Source: Pneumocystis sp. 'macacae' (lineage: Eukaryota > Ascomycota > Pneumocystomycetes > Pneumocystales > Pneumocystaceae). From it: 64,000 nt of DNA. The stretch lies in the NCBI GenBank assembly GCA_018127085.1, contig CM030732.1, positions 186,001 to 250,000 on the forward strand, given 5' to 3'. Every line of letters begins with the position of its first letter. Within the stretch, counting starts at the first letter, position 1. The notes under the pieces were generated by a model. That model saw only the letters and a list, made by a program, of their open reading frames with translations. It had not been told where the DNA came from and searched no databases. Below are positions 37,026 to 47,021 of the stretch, piece by piece. Position numbers and translations under genes: made by a program.

Positions 37026-37563
37026 TGTATTTCTAAAATAAATATTAAGTAATAAAACGAGTAAGTTCTGGAATCATAAGTATTTGTTTAAATTATTCTA
37101 TAAAATCGGCTTTTTTGCCGCTTAAAATAAAAAAATAGGAATTGTATTTAAGAACAGTTGTATAGAAACATGGTATATTTGTTATAAAGAATCTATAACT
37201 CACCTATTTTTTTAAATAATTTTAACAGATTGCTCAGTCAACGATTTTGATCGCACATCTGAAAAAAAATGAAAAATTAAAAAATAGTATTTATAAGATA
37301 AAGAAAGGAATATTAGTATAATTTTTCTGAAAATATTACATTAGGAGTCTTTATCATATAGGACACTTTTTTAGTAAAAAAGACTTAAAAGAACTCGTCT
37401 TTGTTCGTTTTTTAAAAAAGTATTTATTAAATTTAGAAATAGTTCTTGAGTATTTAGCATTTGTAAGTATTTTCGTGTTTTTTGCTTAAATAGATACGTT
37501 TTAGTGGAAGACGTAAATTTAAAATATTATAGAATATATTTAAACTGCTTATTAGTACTTAAA
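37026..37563. promoter_or_regulatory. Divergent promoter region of PCNA and the PWI/SR factor
   Basis: 538 bp between divergent starts, AT-rich. I looked for ACGCGT (MCB) sites expected upstream of PCNA and saw none. No ORF or RNA gene recognised. Confidence 0.4.
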
Positions 37564-38927
37564 ATGTCAGCTGGTTTTTATAAAGTATAAAATTATTGTT
37601 TGTAACAATTTTTTGGTAATCGAATCAAGGGAATATCTTCAGAGCAAGATACTCGTTTTACAAATGCAGAAAAAAAGCTTTTAAGGAATACAAAGTTCCC
37701 TGATGAATTTTCCATTAAGGTTGAAAAATGATTAAATTTTTCTTTTTTTCTAATTTATTTGAATAGGTGGATATGGATAAAGTTAATTTATCTGTTATGA
37801 AGCCGTGGATTACTCAGAAAGTTATTGATTTGTTGGGTTTTGAGGATGATGTAGTTATTAATTTTGCATTTCAAATGATTGAATCTACACGTTTTGTAAG
37901 TTTTTTATTTAATTGAAAATGAGTAATGAATGAAGCCTGATCCAAAAAGAATTCAAATAAATTTAACTGGTTTTTTGGAAAAAAAAGCATCTCTTTTTAC
38001 TAAAGAACTATGGACTCTTTTACAGTCGGCTCAACAAAGTATTGGTGGTATACCTGCTAAATTTGTTGAAGAGAAGAAGCTAGAACTTCAAGCTAAAAAG
38101 GTGTTGTGTTTTAAATAATTCTCTTGGCTTATTTTTATTAGTTGGAAGAGAAGCGTATATCTGAGGAAATAAAAAAACAAAAGGAAAACGATCAAAAGAA
38201 TGATGAAAGGATAAACGCTATTAGAGAAAGAGAAAGAGAAAGAGAAAGGCAATCTATGGTGCATGTTTATAATAGAAATGAATATCGTTCTTATCCTAGA
38301 GATATAGATGAAAGACGTAGCCAAAAAAACTATCGCTCCAAATCGCGAGATAACAGGACATATGATAATCGTAGGCGTAGTTATAAAACTAGTAGATCTT
38401 CTTCTCAAGATAGATATTTGCACAGTGATCGCTACTATAGGGAAAATAGATCGCGTTCACGAAATAGAAATTCATATGATAGAAGACATAGAAAAGATAG
38501 AGATATTTCTCAAAATAGAGGAAATATCGATAATCGGGGACGCAGTCGTAGAAGAGATAGGTCACGTTCTCGCAATAGACATCAACGTAGTCAAAAACGT
38601 CAAAAAGATCATTCGTCTTGTAATAGTTCACGAGTTCGATCTAAACGTAAAGATTGTGACAATGACTCTTTTAGGATTTCTATGTCAAGGTCTAGTGAAG
38701 ACACTTATTACAGAAGTACTTCATTTTCTAATGATACTCATCAAAAATATTCGTCACCTGAAACACGTTCATCAAAACGGTCTTTGTCATATGAAGAATC
38801 ATCTAAAAAACGGCTCTTAGACTATAAAGAGGAACGTTCACATAATCTGTGTTCACAGTTACATAGAAATGATTATCATTCAAATTCAAAATCAGATAAA
38901 TCATCAGATAATGTTAAAGATGACTAA
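37564..38927 (+). CDS. PWI-domain, Arg/Ser-rich splicing coactivator (SRm160/SRRM1-like)
   Basis: Nuclear matrix/exon-junction splicing factor family. Exon 1 is MSAGFYK; a 47 nt intron (37582-37628) joins it to GISSEQDTRFTNAEKKLLRN, as in SRRM1. The PWI motif is complete: VDMDKVNLSVMKPWITQKVI, DLLGFEDDVVINFAFQMIE, RIQINLTGFLEKKASLFTKE, LWTLLQSAQQSIGGIPAKF. The C-terminal half (38142-38927) is a long Arg/Ser/Asp-rich tail with repeated SRSR, RDRS and DRYxR units, suited to SR-kinase phosphorylation. Introns at about 37727-37768, 37896-37930 and 38100-38141. It is the second splicing factor in the window besides U2AF. Confidence 0.9.
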
Positions 38928-39242
38928 AATGAAAAGAATCATTTAGATTTAATCAAAAAATGTCTTGAATTAAATCCAAAATGAGCTGATTTTTTTCGTA
39001 AAAAGTTTTACATTCCCATTGATCAAAAATAAAAATATAATATCTACTTAATATAATTATGATCCTTTAGCATTATTTTTTATAGGAAGCTTATTTTGTT
39101 TTATTTAAATGTATAGCAGTTTTAGAAATGTTATTTCTTTTATATTTTTTCATAGTAATATATACTTAAAACTTAAATTTTTATAATAAATTTTCAATAA
39201 AAATAATAATTTTAATAAATTATGTTGAAAATAACTATTGTT
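38928..39242. other. Convergent intergenic region after the PWI/SR gene
   Basis: 315 bp between convergent stops, AT-rich. It begins in-frame beyond the stop as AATGAAAAGAATCATTTAGA and carries only terminator-like T runs. Nothing further recognised. Confidence 0.4.
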
Positions 39243-42200
39243 TTATTCAAAAAGGGTTTTAAGACCAATATCTTCTTGTTCAAGAATATCTTTATATATA
39301 TCCGAGGGATTTATTTTAGAGTTAACATGTTTCATTATTCCATACATATTAATATTAATTTCACCAAGTTTTTCTGAGTAATTTTTTCCATTAGTTTTTA
39401 ATTTTATTCCGGAAATAAGTAAAAAATCTATCATAATCATTTTTTTTGATTTAGAATTTTTAGCATTAAAAAATTTTGTCTCAAATTCATGTATTTTTTC
39501 TGAATTCAATCCTTCTATAGACAAAAAAATATCTCTACACTGTTGAATTTTTCGTTCATGCGCTAAAGTATAGATTTGAATTAGAATTGTGACAATTTCA
39601 TGATGAATAGAAACTAAATAAGCATCATTTATAGCCATAAGACATACTTTAAACAAATCAGTAGTAACAAAAGTAGAGATCTGGTTATTCGGATGATCGA
39701 TTAGTATAGGTATAGTATTTTGAAGAATACGGATCGCATTATGTGAAGTACGAGTATCATGAAACATAATTAAATGTGACAATAAAAGAAGTAATGGCCC
39801 AAGTATTTCCTTGATAATTAGTTAGAATACAATAAATATTATTTAATGGAAAAAAAAACATAATTTTGTAAAACATAAGACATATTTGTTTTCAAACCTT
39901 CGGATATATTTATAGATTGTGCTATTAGTTTATTAGTAAAAATATATGAAACATCAAACTAAATACATTTGTTTAATGGTACTAACAGATTTCTTAATAA
40001 TTTAGCTGTAACGAATGATAAATTTCTGAGTAATAATTCTTGGATTATTTCATCAGATAAATCTTCATTTTGGTAAGAAGTACTATTAATAATGTTAGTA
40101 TAATAATAATAAATAATAATTCATACATGAAATCGTCATCAGACATAAGTTCTTTTCCTTTAATTTTTGACCATTCGTACATGAGCTTTTTATCAATTTC
40201 AGCAAATAAATATGGTAATAATACTTTTAGAAAACTTGCTTGATATTCATAAGGACATTTAATTATTAAAGGAGAAATAGAGGAATCTAGAATACTTGAC
40301 CAAGTATATAAAGAAAGACCTTTAATATCTGTAAAAAATGATTCAATTAGATTTTGAACTAAATTTGGATTTTTATAAAAACAATTTCCAAAGTTAGAGA
40401 ACAATCCAATACTCATATAACTAGAAATATTAGATTAAAGTTTCTAAAATTTACAAAATTAACCAATATTCTTTATTTTTTCGTAAAAAATAGCCAAGGT
40501 CATAGGCCAATCCTATAATTTTATTTTCAGAATTTGAAATTTCTTCATAAAATTCGTCTTTGGATATTAAACTAATACCATGAAACCAAAATTTTTCCGA
40601 AATACTTTGAGAAATAACAAATTGCAACTCTGGAGCAAAAAGAACCCAGTTGTCAGGGTTGTATAATACATGGATATGTCTATGTTATTAAATATTATTA
40701 TTATTATTATAGTATAGACAATACTTTATTATATTGAAAATGTCTGGAAGAATAAAATCAATAATAGGTTCCCATAATTTTAATAAAAAATCATTGTTAT
40801 TATTTTCAAGTGATACAATTTTTAAGTGATAATCTGCAAGTTTTCGAAATGCTCGAATAGGCCAAAACTTTAAATATTTAATAATGAGACTATTATGAAT
40901 TTATTCTACTACCATTTTCCTTATTTCCTTTAGTTCATTTGTTAACAGCTTCCCTTGAATATCTAGATATTCAGTGCTTAGATCTTGAATAGAATGAATA
41001 TTTTTTGATTCTAAATTTACTTTAATCAGCAAATTTGAAAAAAAATACTTACGAATATATAGCATTATCTTTTGTAAACCTAAAAAGTCAAAAAAGTCAT
41101 TAAATGTTTCAAAATTAAATAATGATTTAGTTTTGTTCCATGTATTTGTTAATTTAGTAATAATATAATGAAAATAATGTATTTTTTCATCTTGAGTATT
41201 ATTTGATTTTTGACTATAGCATTTTAATATACTTAGGCTAATATTTCTATTTAAGAACCTGATAATTAGCAAAAATGTATTAAAAATTATATTTTCATTT
41301 TCACTAGATTTTTTATTTATAATTTCATGAATTATTTTTTCAAGTTGAGGATATATATTCTTGTTTTATTAGTATGAAAAAAAAATTATAAAAATACCCA
41401 TAATAAATCAGATAATTCCATTGCAAGTCTAAGGAGTTCTTGACCTGATTTTCCGCGTAATTCACGAATTGTTTGTACTTCATCATTAAGAGCATTATCA
41501 GGATAATGATATACAACAGCTAATATTGTCTACTATATAAATATATATTTAGTTTAAAATAATTAAGACGTACTTTTTCCAAAACTGGTATAAGAAATTC
41601 CTTTTCTTCAAAAAAACATAGAAATGTTACTAATATTTGAACCTGAAGACTGAGTATTAAAGGCACCTAAATTATTAACCATGAAATTAATATCCTAATT
41701 GAAAACCTTGATATCCATATCGATTATTTTTTTAAACCAATATTTTAAAAGAGATAAACTTTTTTTCTTTAAATCACTCTATAATCATTAAAGAATATTT
41801 AAATATCAAACTATACACACATTTTGCTGTTCGTCTTTTTCATTTAATATTTTGTATCCTTTTAGCACAGATTCTATAAAAGTAAAATTACTATCATAAA
41901 AAAAATAATCTGGTGTTTTCTTTTTAGAGGTTGTTTGATTATTATTTATAAAGTTAGAATGTGCTACAAAAAATTCTTCAATATGTTGTTGAGCATAAGA
42001 TAAACAATCCTTTGTCTATATTATTAGTAATTTATCTTCTAAAAAAAAAAATAATTTTTACAGGAATAGAAAATATTATTTGTATAAGATCTATCATAAA
42101 TCTTCGGTAATTTCCACAAAATACATGGATTTCTGAAACACTCTCAATATCGTAATTTAAAAATTTTATTTCTATAGAATTTTTTAAAAATGTTTCTTGA

Positions 42201-43994
42201 GCATTTTCATACTAAAAATAATCAATTGCAAGAACTCGAAAACTAAATACCCATACTCTTATTAACCTACTCGATGCAGTGTCAAGTAGATAGGGTAATA
42301 TTGATATAACCGCTTGTTCTTTATTTAAAGACGATTTTAGTAATGCTATCCAAAAAGGCAAAGATATAAATGATACAATAAGTGATGGATGTTTAGTAGT
42401 AAATATAACAATGTCTAAGTATATATCTAAATGGTAAAATGTATTTTTTTTTTGACTATTTAAAATATGAGAAGTTCCAAGAGCAACAATAGTCTATAAA
42501 ATAATCAAAAATTATAAATAATGAAATTATTATATACTTCGACTATTTTTTTAAGAAATGAATATTTTTTTTCATCAAAATGAATATGATTATCATATTG
42601 AACCTGAGAAAATATATCTTCAATTACAGAACGTAAATGATTTAAGTTATTAGGTTCAAAAAACGAATGAATTACTTTTAAAAGTTTATCTTCAAAAGAT
42701 AATGGACGAACAAAAAGAGCATGAAGACAATCTGAAGAAGCCTTTTGAATGTTATTTTTGAATTTAAAGACAAATTGGCGTACTATTTTTATTTCTATGT
42801 TTCCATATAATAAAGCAAAACATAATTGGTTCAGTATTTCAGATTCTAAAATAGATCTAACAAGATTAGATTATATGCTGTAGAAATAATTGTCCTTGCT
42901 CTGTTGGGATCCAAAATAAGCAACCTTTTAAACAATTTAAAATACTAATTACATTGGCTTCATTTATTTTTGGAAAAGATGATGTATCAGTGACTTTGAA
43001 ATAATTTTCTATACTTTTTTTAAAAATATTGAGCCATCCCAAACTGTTTTCATGTATTTTGAGTGGATTAGGGAGACCATTGGGGTAGATGGTTTTTAAA
43101 ACGTTTGAAGAGCAGAGAATAGAAATCATACCGATAGATAAAATAGAAGTCTTTGATAAATGAGAATTGTCGTTAGATTTAAATACGTCTTCAATTAAAT
43201 TTAATATTGTATTTAATGATATATCTCGAGCTGTAGGCTATTATTTGTAAGTTTTTTTCTTAAATCAAAAAACGTACAGAAGCTAAAAACATATTTTGGA
43301 GTGCTAAGTCCATATCAAATAAGACAAAATTTAAATCTTTTTTCACTATGTTGCTAAGTATTTGAGATATTTTTTGCTTAATATAATGCACTTCTTGTTG
43401 ATCATGAGATGTACCATCACGAACGCCCTAAAAATATTAAAAAATTACGTCTATTTCTAAAAATACAACATCATAACACATCTTTATAATGTAATTTTGC
43501 ATATGTATTTTAATATCATTTGTATATATATCCCAATTGTATTGTATATTATGTTCGATCAAGTTTAGCCCGAAATGCCGGAGTATATCCATTTTCTGAT
43601 CTTTGGACTGTGTTAGCTCAATCCCATACTTCCAAGAGTTTATATCATTTTTTATTTCGTCAAGAAACTGTTGTGTATTAGCAGAGTTTTATGTTTTATT
43701 AGAACTGTTTTAATGTTTCATCTTTGCTGTCTTGGATTCTTGCAAATTTTTGAGAAATATTTAGTACAATTATCATTTCAAAATTCGTTTTTGAATTTCT
43801 TAAATGTTTTTATTTTTTTGGTACTCAGTTTTATAATTCTCTTATTTGTCTTACCTTTTGTGCTTCATCTCTTGTTGTTTTATTTACATCTACTGCATAA
43901 ATCACGGACAATGCTGATATTAACCTATCTACTGCTGAAGATTTTAAGTCTATATGTATGCTAAATTTTTTGGAAATATACTTTCTTTATTCAT
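39243..43994 (-). CDS. MSN5: Exportin Msn5/Exportin-5 class karyopherin
   Basis: Nuclear transport receptor for phosphoproteins and RNAs. Exon 1 from 43994 is MNKE then, after a short intron, NLKSSAVDRLISALSVIYAV followed by DVNKTTRDEAQK, joined by a 187 nt intron (43668-43854) to FLDEIKNDINSWKYGIELTQ and ILRHFGLNLIEHNIQYNWD, the classic importin-beta N-terminal and exportin-1-like region. The rest is HEAT-type helices in more than ten exons, e.g. 42866-43129 (INEANVISILNCLKGCLFWI), 40901-41272 and 40045-40416. It ends LEQEDIGLKTLFE. The exportin-5 assignment rests on HFGLxLxEHxIxxxW; most of the rest is divergent, as in Msn5. Exon edges in the middle are approximate. Confidence 0.8.
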
Positions 43995-44562
43995 TTGACT
44001 GAGACAAAATTATAATACGTACAAGTCTACCAAAATTTTTATGCAATTTTTTGAACATGAATATTAAACAACTAATCTAGGCATCCCCTTAGAGCTCTAT
44101 CTCTATAAATAATCTGTTTTAAAACTTTTTTATTATCATTTAATTATGTTTTACATGTCGTTTTTGAAATTTTATCGAATATAAAAATTTAAGTGTAGAA
44201 ATAAGGTTCATAATAAGTATATTTACTTGTTTGAATAATATTATTGAGGTAAATAATGATTTTTTATATATAGTTTTAGTATAATTATACGTTAATTCTA
44301 TAGTTAAAACGTAGTTTTCAGCATAGTCTTGAGTATTCATATTATGTGTTTATATATGAGTTAGATGAAAGTTTAATTGGGACTTGTAAAGAGGTTATTT
44401 GTTATTTAATTATTCCTGTTGGATTGTAGCAAAGTTTTTGGTTAGTTATTGGACGATTATTGTGTGGACACGGTATGTGCGCGTGTCTTCGGTTTACCTT
44501 GTTACAATGTTTGATATTCTCTTTTTATCGGTTTTTGGTTTTTTGTATTCACTCTTTGTTTG
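43995..44562. promoter_or_regulatory. Divergent promoter region of MSN5 and the dynein LIC gene
   Basis: 568 bp between divergent starts. The left part is extremely AT-rich (9 G+C in the 60 bases from 44,221), while 44,440-44,510 (GGACGATTATTGTGTGGACA, GTATGTGCGCGTGTC) is already noticeably richer in G and C. No RNA gene recognised; the 66-codon minus-strand frame at 44140-44340 is unsupported. Confidence 0.4.
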
Positions 44563-46390
44563 ATGGATAAGGTTTTTTGCGCTCAAAATGCAATTGAAGA
44601 AGTATTGGAAGGTACAGATGGGATATCAACCTCATGCAATCTTTGGTTGAATCTTCTGAACTCTGTTTCTTCTGTAAAAAAGACACCTTTAAAGCATCTT
44701 ATTTTGCTTGGTTGGTATTTTGATGACTGAGGAATGTGTAGGTCTGATTGTCTCTAGGAGGAGGAAATAGGGGTGCAACTGAGTGGATTTCGTCTTTGAA
44801 GCAGGTTGCTGGATCATACAATAGACAAGATTCGTTTTCGCGAGATAAGGAACAAATAACATCGCCAACGTATCTTATGGATTACACGTATATTGAGCTG
44901 ATGGATCCAGATCATGGGGGTAAGATCCGGGAGAGTAGCTGTTATGGATTTTTTATCTCTAACATATAAAACAAGAGATATTGGCTGTTATTGAAGTATA
45001 TTTGATTTCAGAACTTCATTTGGTATCTGAAGCGGTGCTTTCTGAACTCTTTACGCCAGAGTTTCTTGAAAACTGTGCTGTTTGTATTTTACTTGATTGG
45101 ACAAATCCTTGGCAATGGTCGCATGAGCTATCTGTTTGGATACAATTATTAAAGAAAGTTATTGAAAATTTTAAATCAAAGTCAGAATTATGTGATCAGA
45201 TTGTTTTGAAATTGACAGAACTGTGTAAATATACGAGATTCATGAATCTACTTTAGTAATATAATTATTCAGGGAAACATAAAATACAAATCTGTGAAAA
45301 TTTAGGGTCGACGTTGGGCGATCTCGATCATAATAATCGAATGACGATTCCCTTGGAGCCGGGCCAGTATGATGAACCTTTAGGACTGCCGTTGATATGT
45401 GTTTGTAATCATGTAATATTTCTTCTTTTTAAATCAGTCAAATTTTGACATTTTGGATATAGTCAGAATATATGGCTACAATCGAGAAAGACGAACTTTT
45501 GAAAGACGAACACTTTGATTTTATCCAGCAATTCCTTAGAACGATACTTATGAAGCGTAGTTGAATTTATCCTATATCTTATAGATGTTGATTTGATCCT
45601 AGATGGAGGAGCGCTTTGTTATACATCTGATTTATATCCAGATACACTAAATAGTTTACTGTATACTATTCTTGATAGCTTTTTTCTTTCGCCTCAGATA
45701 TATATGGATATAAGTCTTCCGCCCAAAGCAAATGTAATCGATAGAGATCACATATTTGTACCGGCGGGCTGGGATTCATGGGGGAAGATCCGCATTATCC
45801 GGAGCGAATTTGATGTAGAAGGAGTGGCTGAAGGGTGGTGCTTGGATCTGAATTTGGATGCAAACAAAACGAAGCCTGGTGCTATGCAAATTTATGAAGA
45901 AACAATATTGGACTATAGAAAAGTGGGCAGTATGCAAGCATTCATAAAGACTAATCGTCCTAGGACAGTTCCCTCGATTCTCCGGAGACAAAAGAACCGG
46001 TGACTGCGCTGTCTTTGCAGGAATTTCTTTTAAATCAGCTGAATACGGCTGAAACAAAAACTCAGACACAAGAAAGCCCCACAAAGACCAAGAAAAACAT
46101 AGCCAATGCTCATGCTGCCTCAACCCAGCTGAATCTGTGTGGTATGAAGCTAGACACCGACGAGGTCGTCGAAAGACTTCAGAAATTAAGAGTAAGCTGT
46201 CTCTTTTCTTTCTCCTCTAAAACACTAGGATATACGCTCCGAAAGCAACTCGCCCATGCTGACTCCAGACAAGTCCGCCAACTCTCTTTCAAAGCCAACG
46301 TCTCCCCCGCTCCTCAAAGACCAGACCCAGAACGAGGCACTCGCTAATTTCTTCCAAAGCCTGCTCAGCCGCAAGAAAGAGACTACATAG
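44563..46390 (+). CDS. DLI1: Cytoplasmic dynein light intermediate chain
   Basis: Links the dynein heavy chain to cargo adaptors. It starts MDKVFCAQNAIEEVLEGTDG. The Ras-like fold begins LLGGGNRGATEWISSLKQVA, where the P-loop Lys-Ser/Thr is missing, followed by YTYIELMDPDH and CAVCILLDWTNPWQWSHELS. DEHFDFIQQFLRTILMKRS and PAGWDSWGKIRIIRSEFDVE are family blocks. A 43 nt intron (about 45921-45963) joins DYRK to DSSLDSPETKEPVTALSLQE, giving the adaptor-binding helix QEFLLNQLN. The last exon ends NEALANFFQSLLSRKKETT, the conserved C-terminal FF..LL helix. GC content rises steeply through the last exons into the GC island. Confidence 0.88.
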
Positions 46391-47021
46391 ACCTCCCAAG
46401 ACATTTCCACGCCTGTCTGCCTGCAACCCTCCTCCCCAGAGCACCGCCTGTCTTACCCAGTGACCGCCCCAACCACACCCGGCCCCGTCATCTCCTGCCT
46501 AGACCTGCGTCCCTGCCCGTCTCTGTCCAACAGGACCCCTTCCATACTTCCATACTCCTCATCCATCTCGCCCTCCTGCCCCGCCCTGCCCCCTCTCCAA
46601 CTGCTGCCTCATATATGTCTCCCGGGCACGGTCATACTGTTCCCGGTGCCCACTGCAATGTCAAAAGCCGCCTGCCACACACGGCATCTTACTTGAGACG
46701 CATGCACTCCTTCATCCGGTGCTTCTCTTCCCGGCACTTCCATGCCATCGAAAACGTCCTTCCTGCCGCACACTCTGCAAATCCTGTCCATCTAAGCCGC
46801 CGCCGCCCCACTGTCTCCCAACCTCGGATGCTGTCCGCACATGCCGTCCGAAGGCTCTTCAGGAAAATCCTGCGCACCTCTTCCTCGTCCCGCGAAGACC
46901 ACTGCCCAAACATCTCCGACCGCTCTGCCACCCGCTGCCCCGGCAACCACATGGCAACGCTTCTCGCGGCACGTGACCGCCACAGAGCAACTGCTCGTGC
47001 GGCAGTGTCTCCGAGCCTCTG
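46391..47021. other. GC-rich intergenic region between dynein LIC and TEL2
   Basis: 631 bp, C-rich on the plus strand, containing the dynein LIC 3' UTR and the TEL2 promoter. Frames of 78-190 codons are open on both strands (for example 46460-46696 and 46615-47022 plus, 46689-47261 minus), but the high GC removes stop codons and none shows a recognisable domain. An unannotated TEL2 5' exon here (for example around 46,930-47,015, WQRFSRHVTATEQLLVRQ in another frame) is possible but cannot be confirmed. This is the only intergenic stretch in the window with such high GC. Confidence 0.5.

Noticed and set aside
38308..38820. 170-codon plus-strand frame and an 80-codon minus-strand frame
   Set aside because: Shadows of the Arg/Ser-rich tail of the PWI protein, whose biased codons keep other frames open.
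43671..43964. 97-codon hydrophobic plus-strand frame
   Set aside because: Lies antisense to the MSN5 first exons and intron 2. The minus strand gives a clear exportin N-terminus, so this is a shadow.
46460..46696. 78-codon frame in the GC-rich gap before TEL2, and the 60-codon Cys-containing minus frame at 46609-46791
   Set aside because: No recognisable domain; open frames of this size are expected in GC-rich noncoding DNA. Left as unresolved intergenic sequence.
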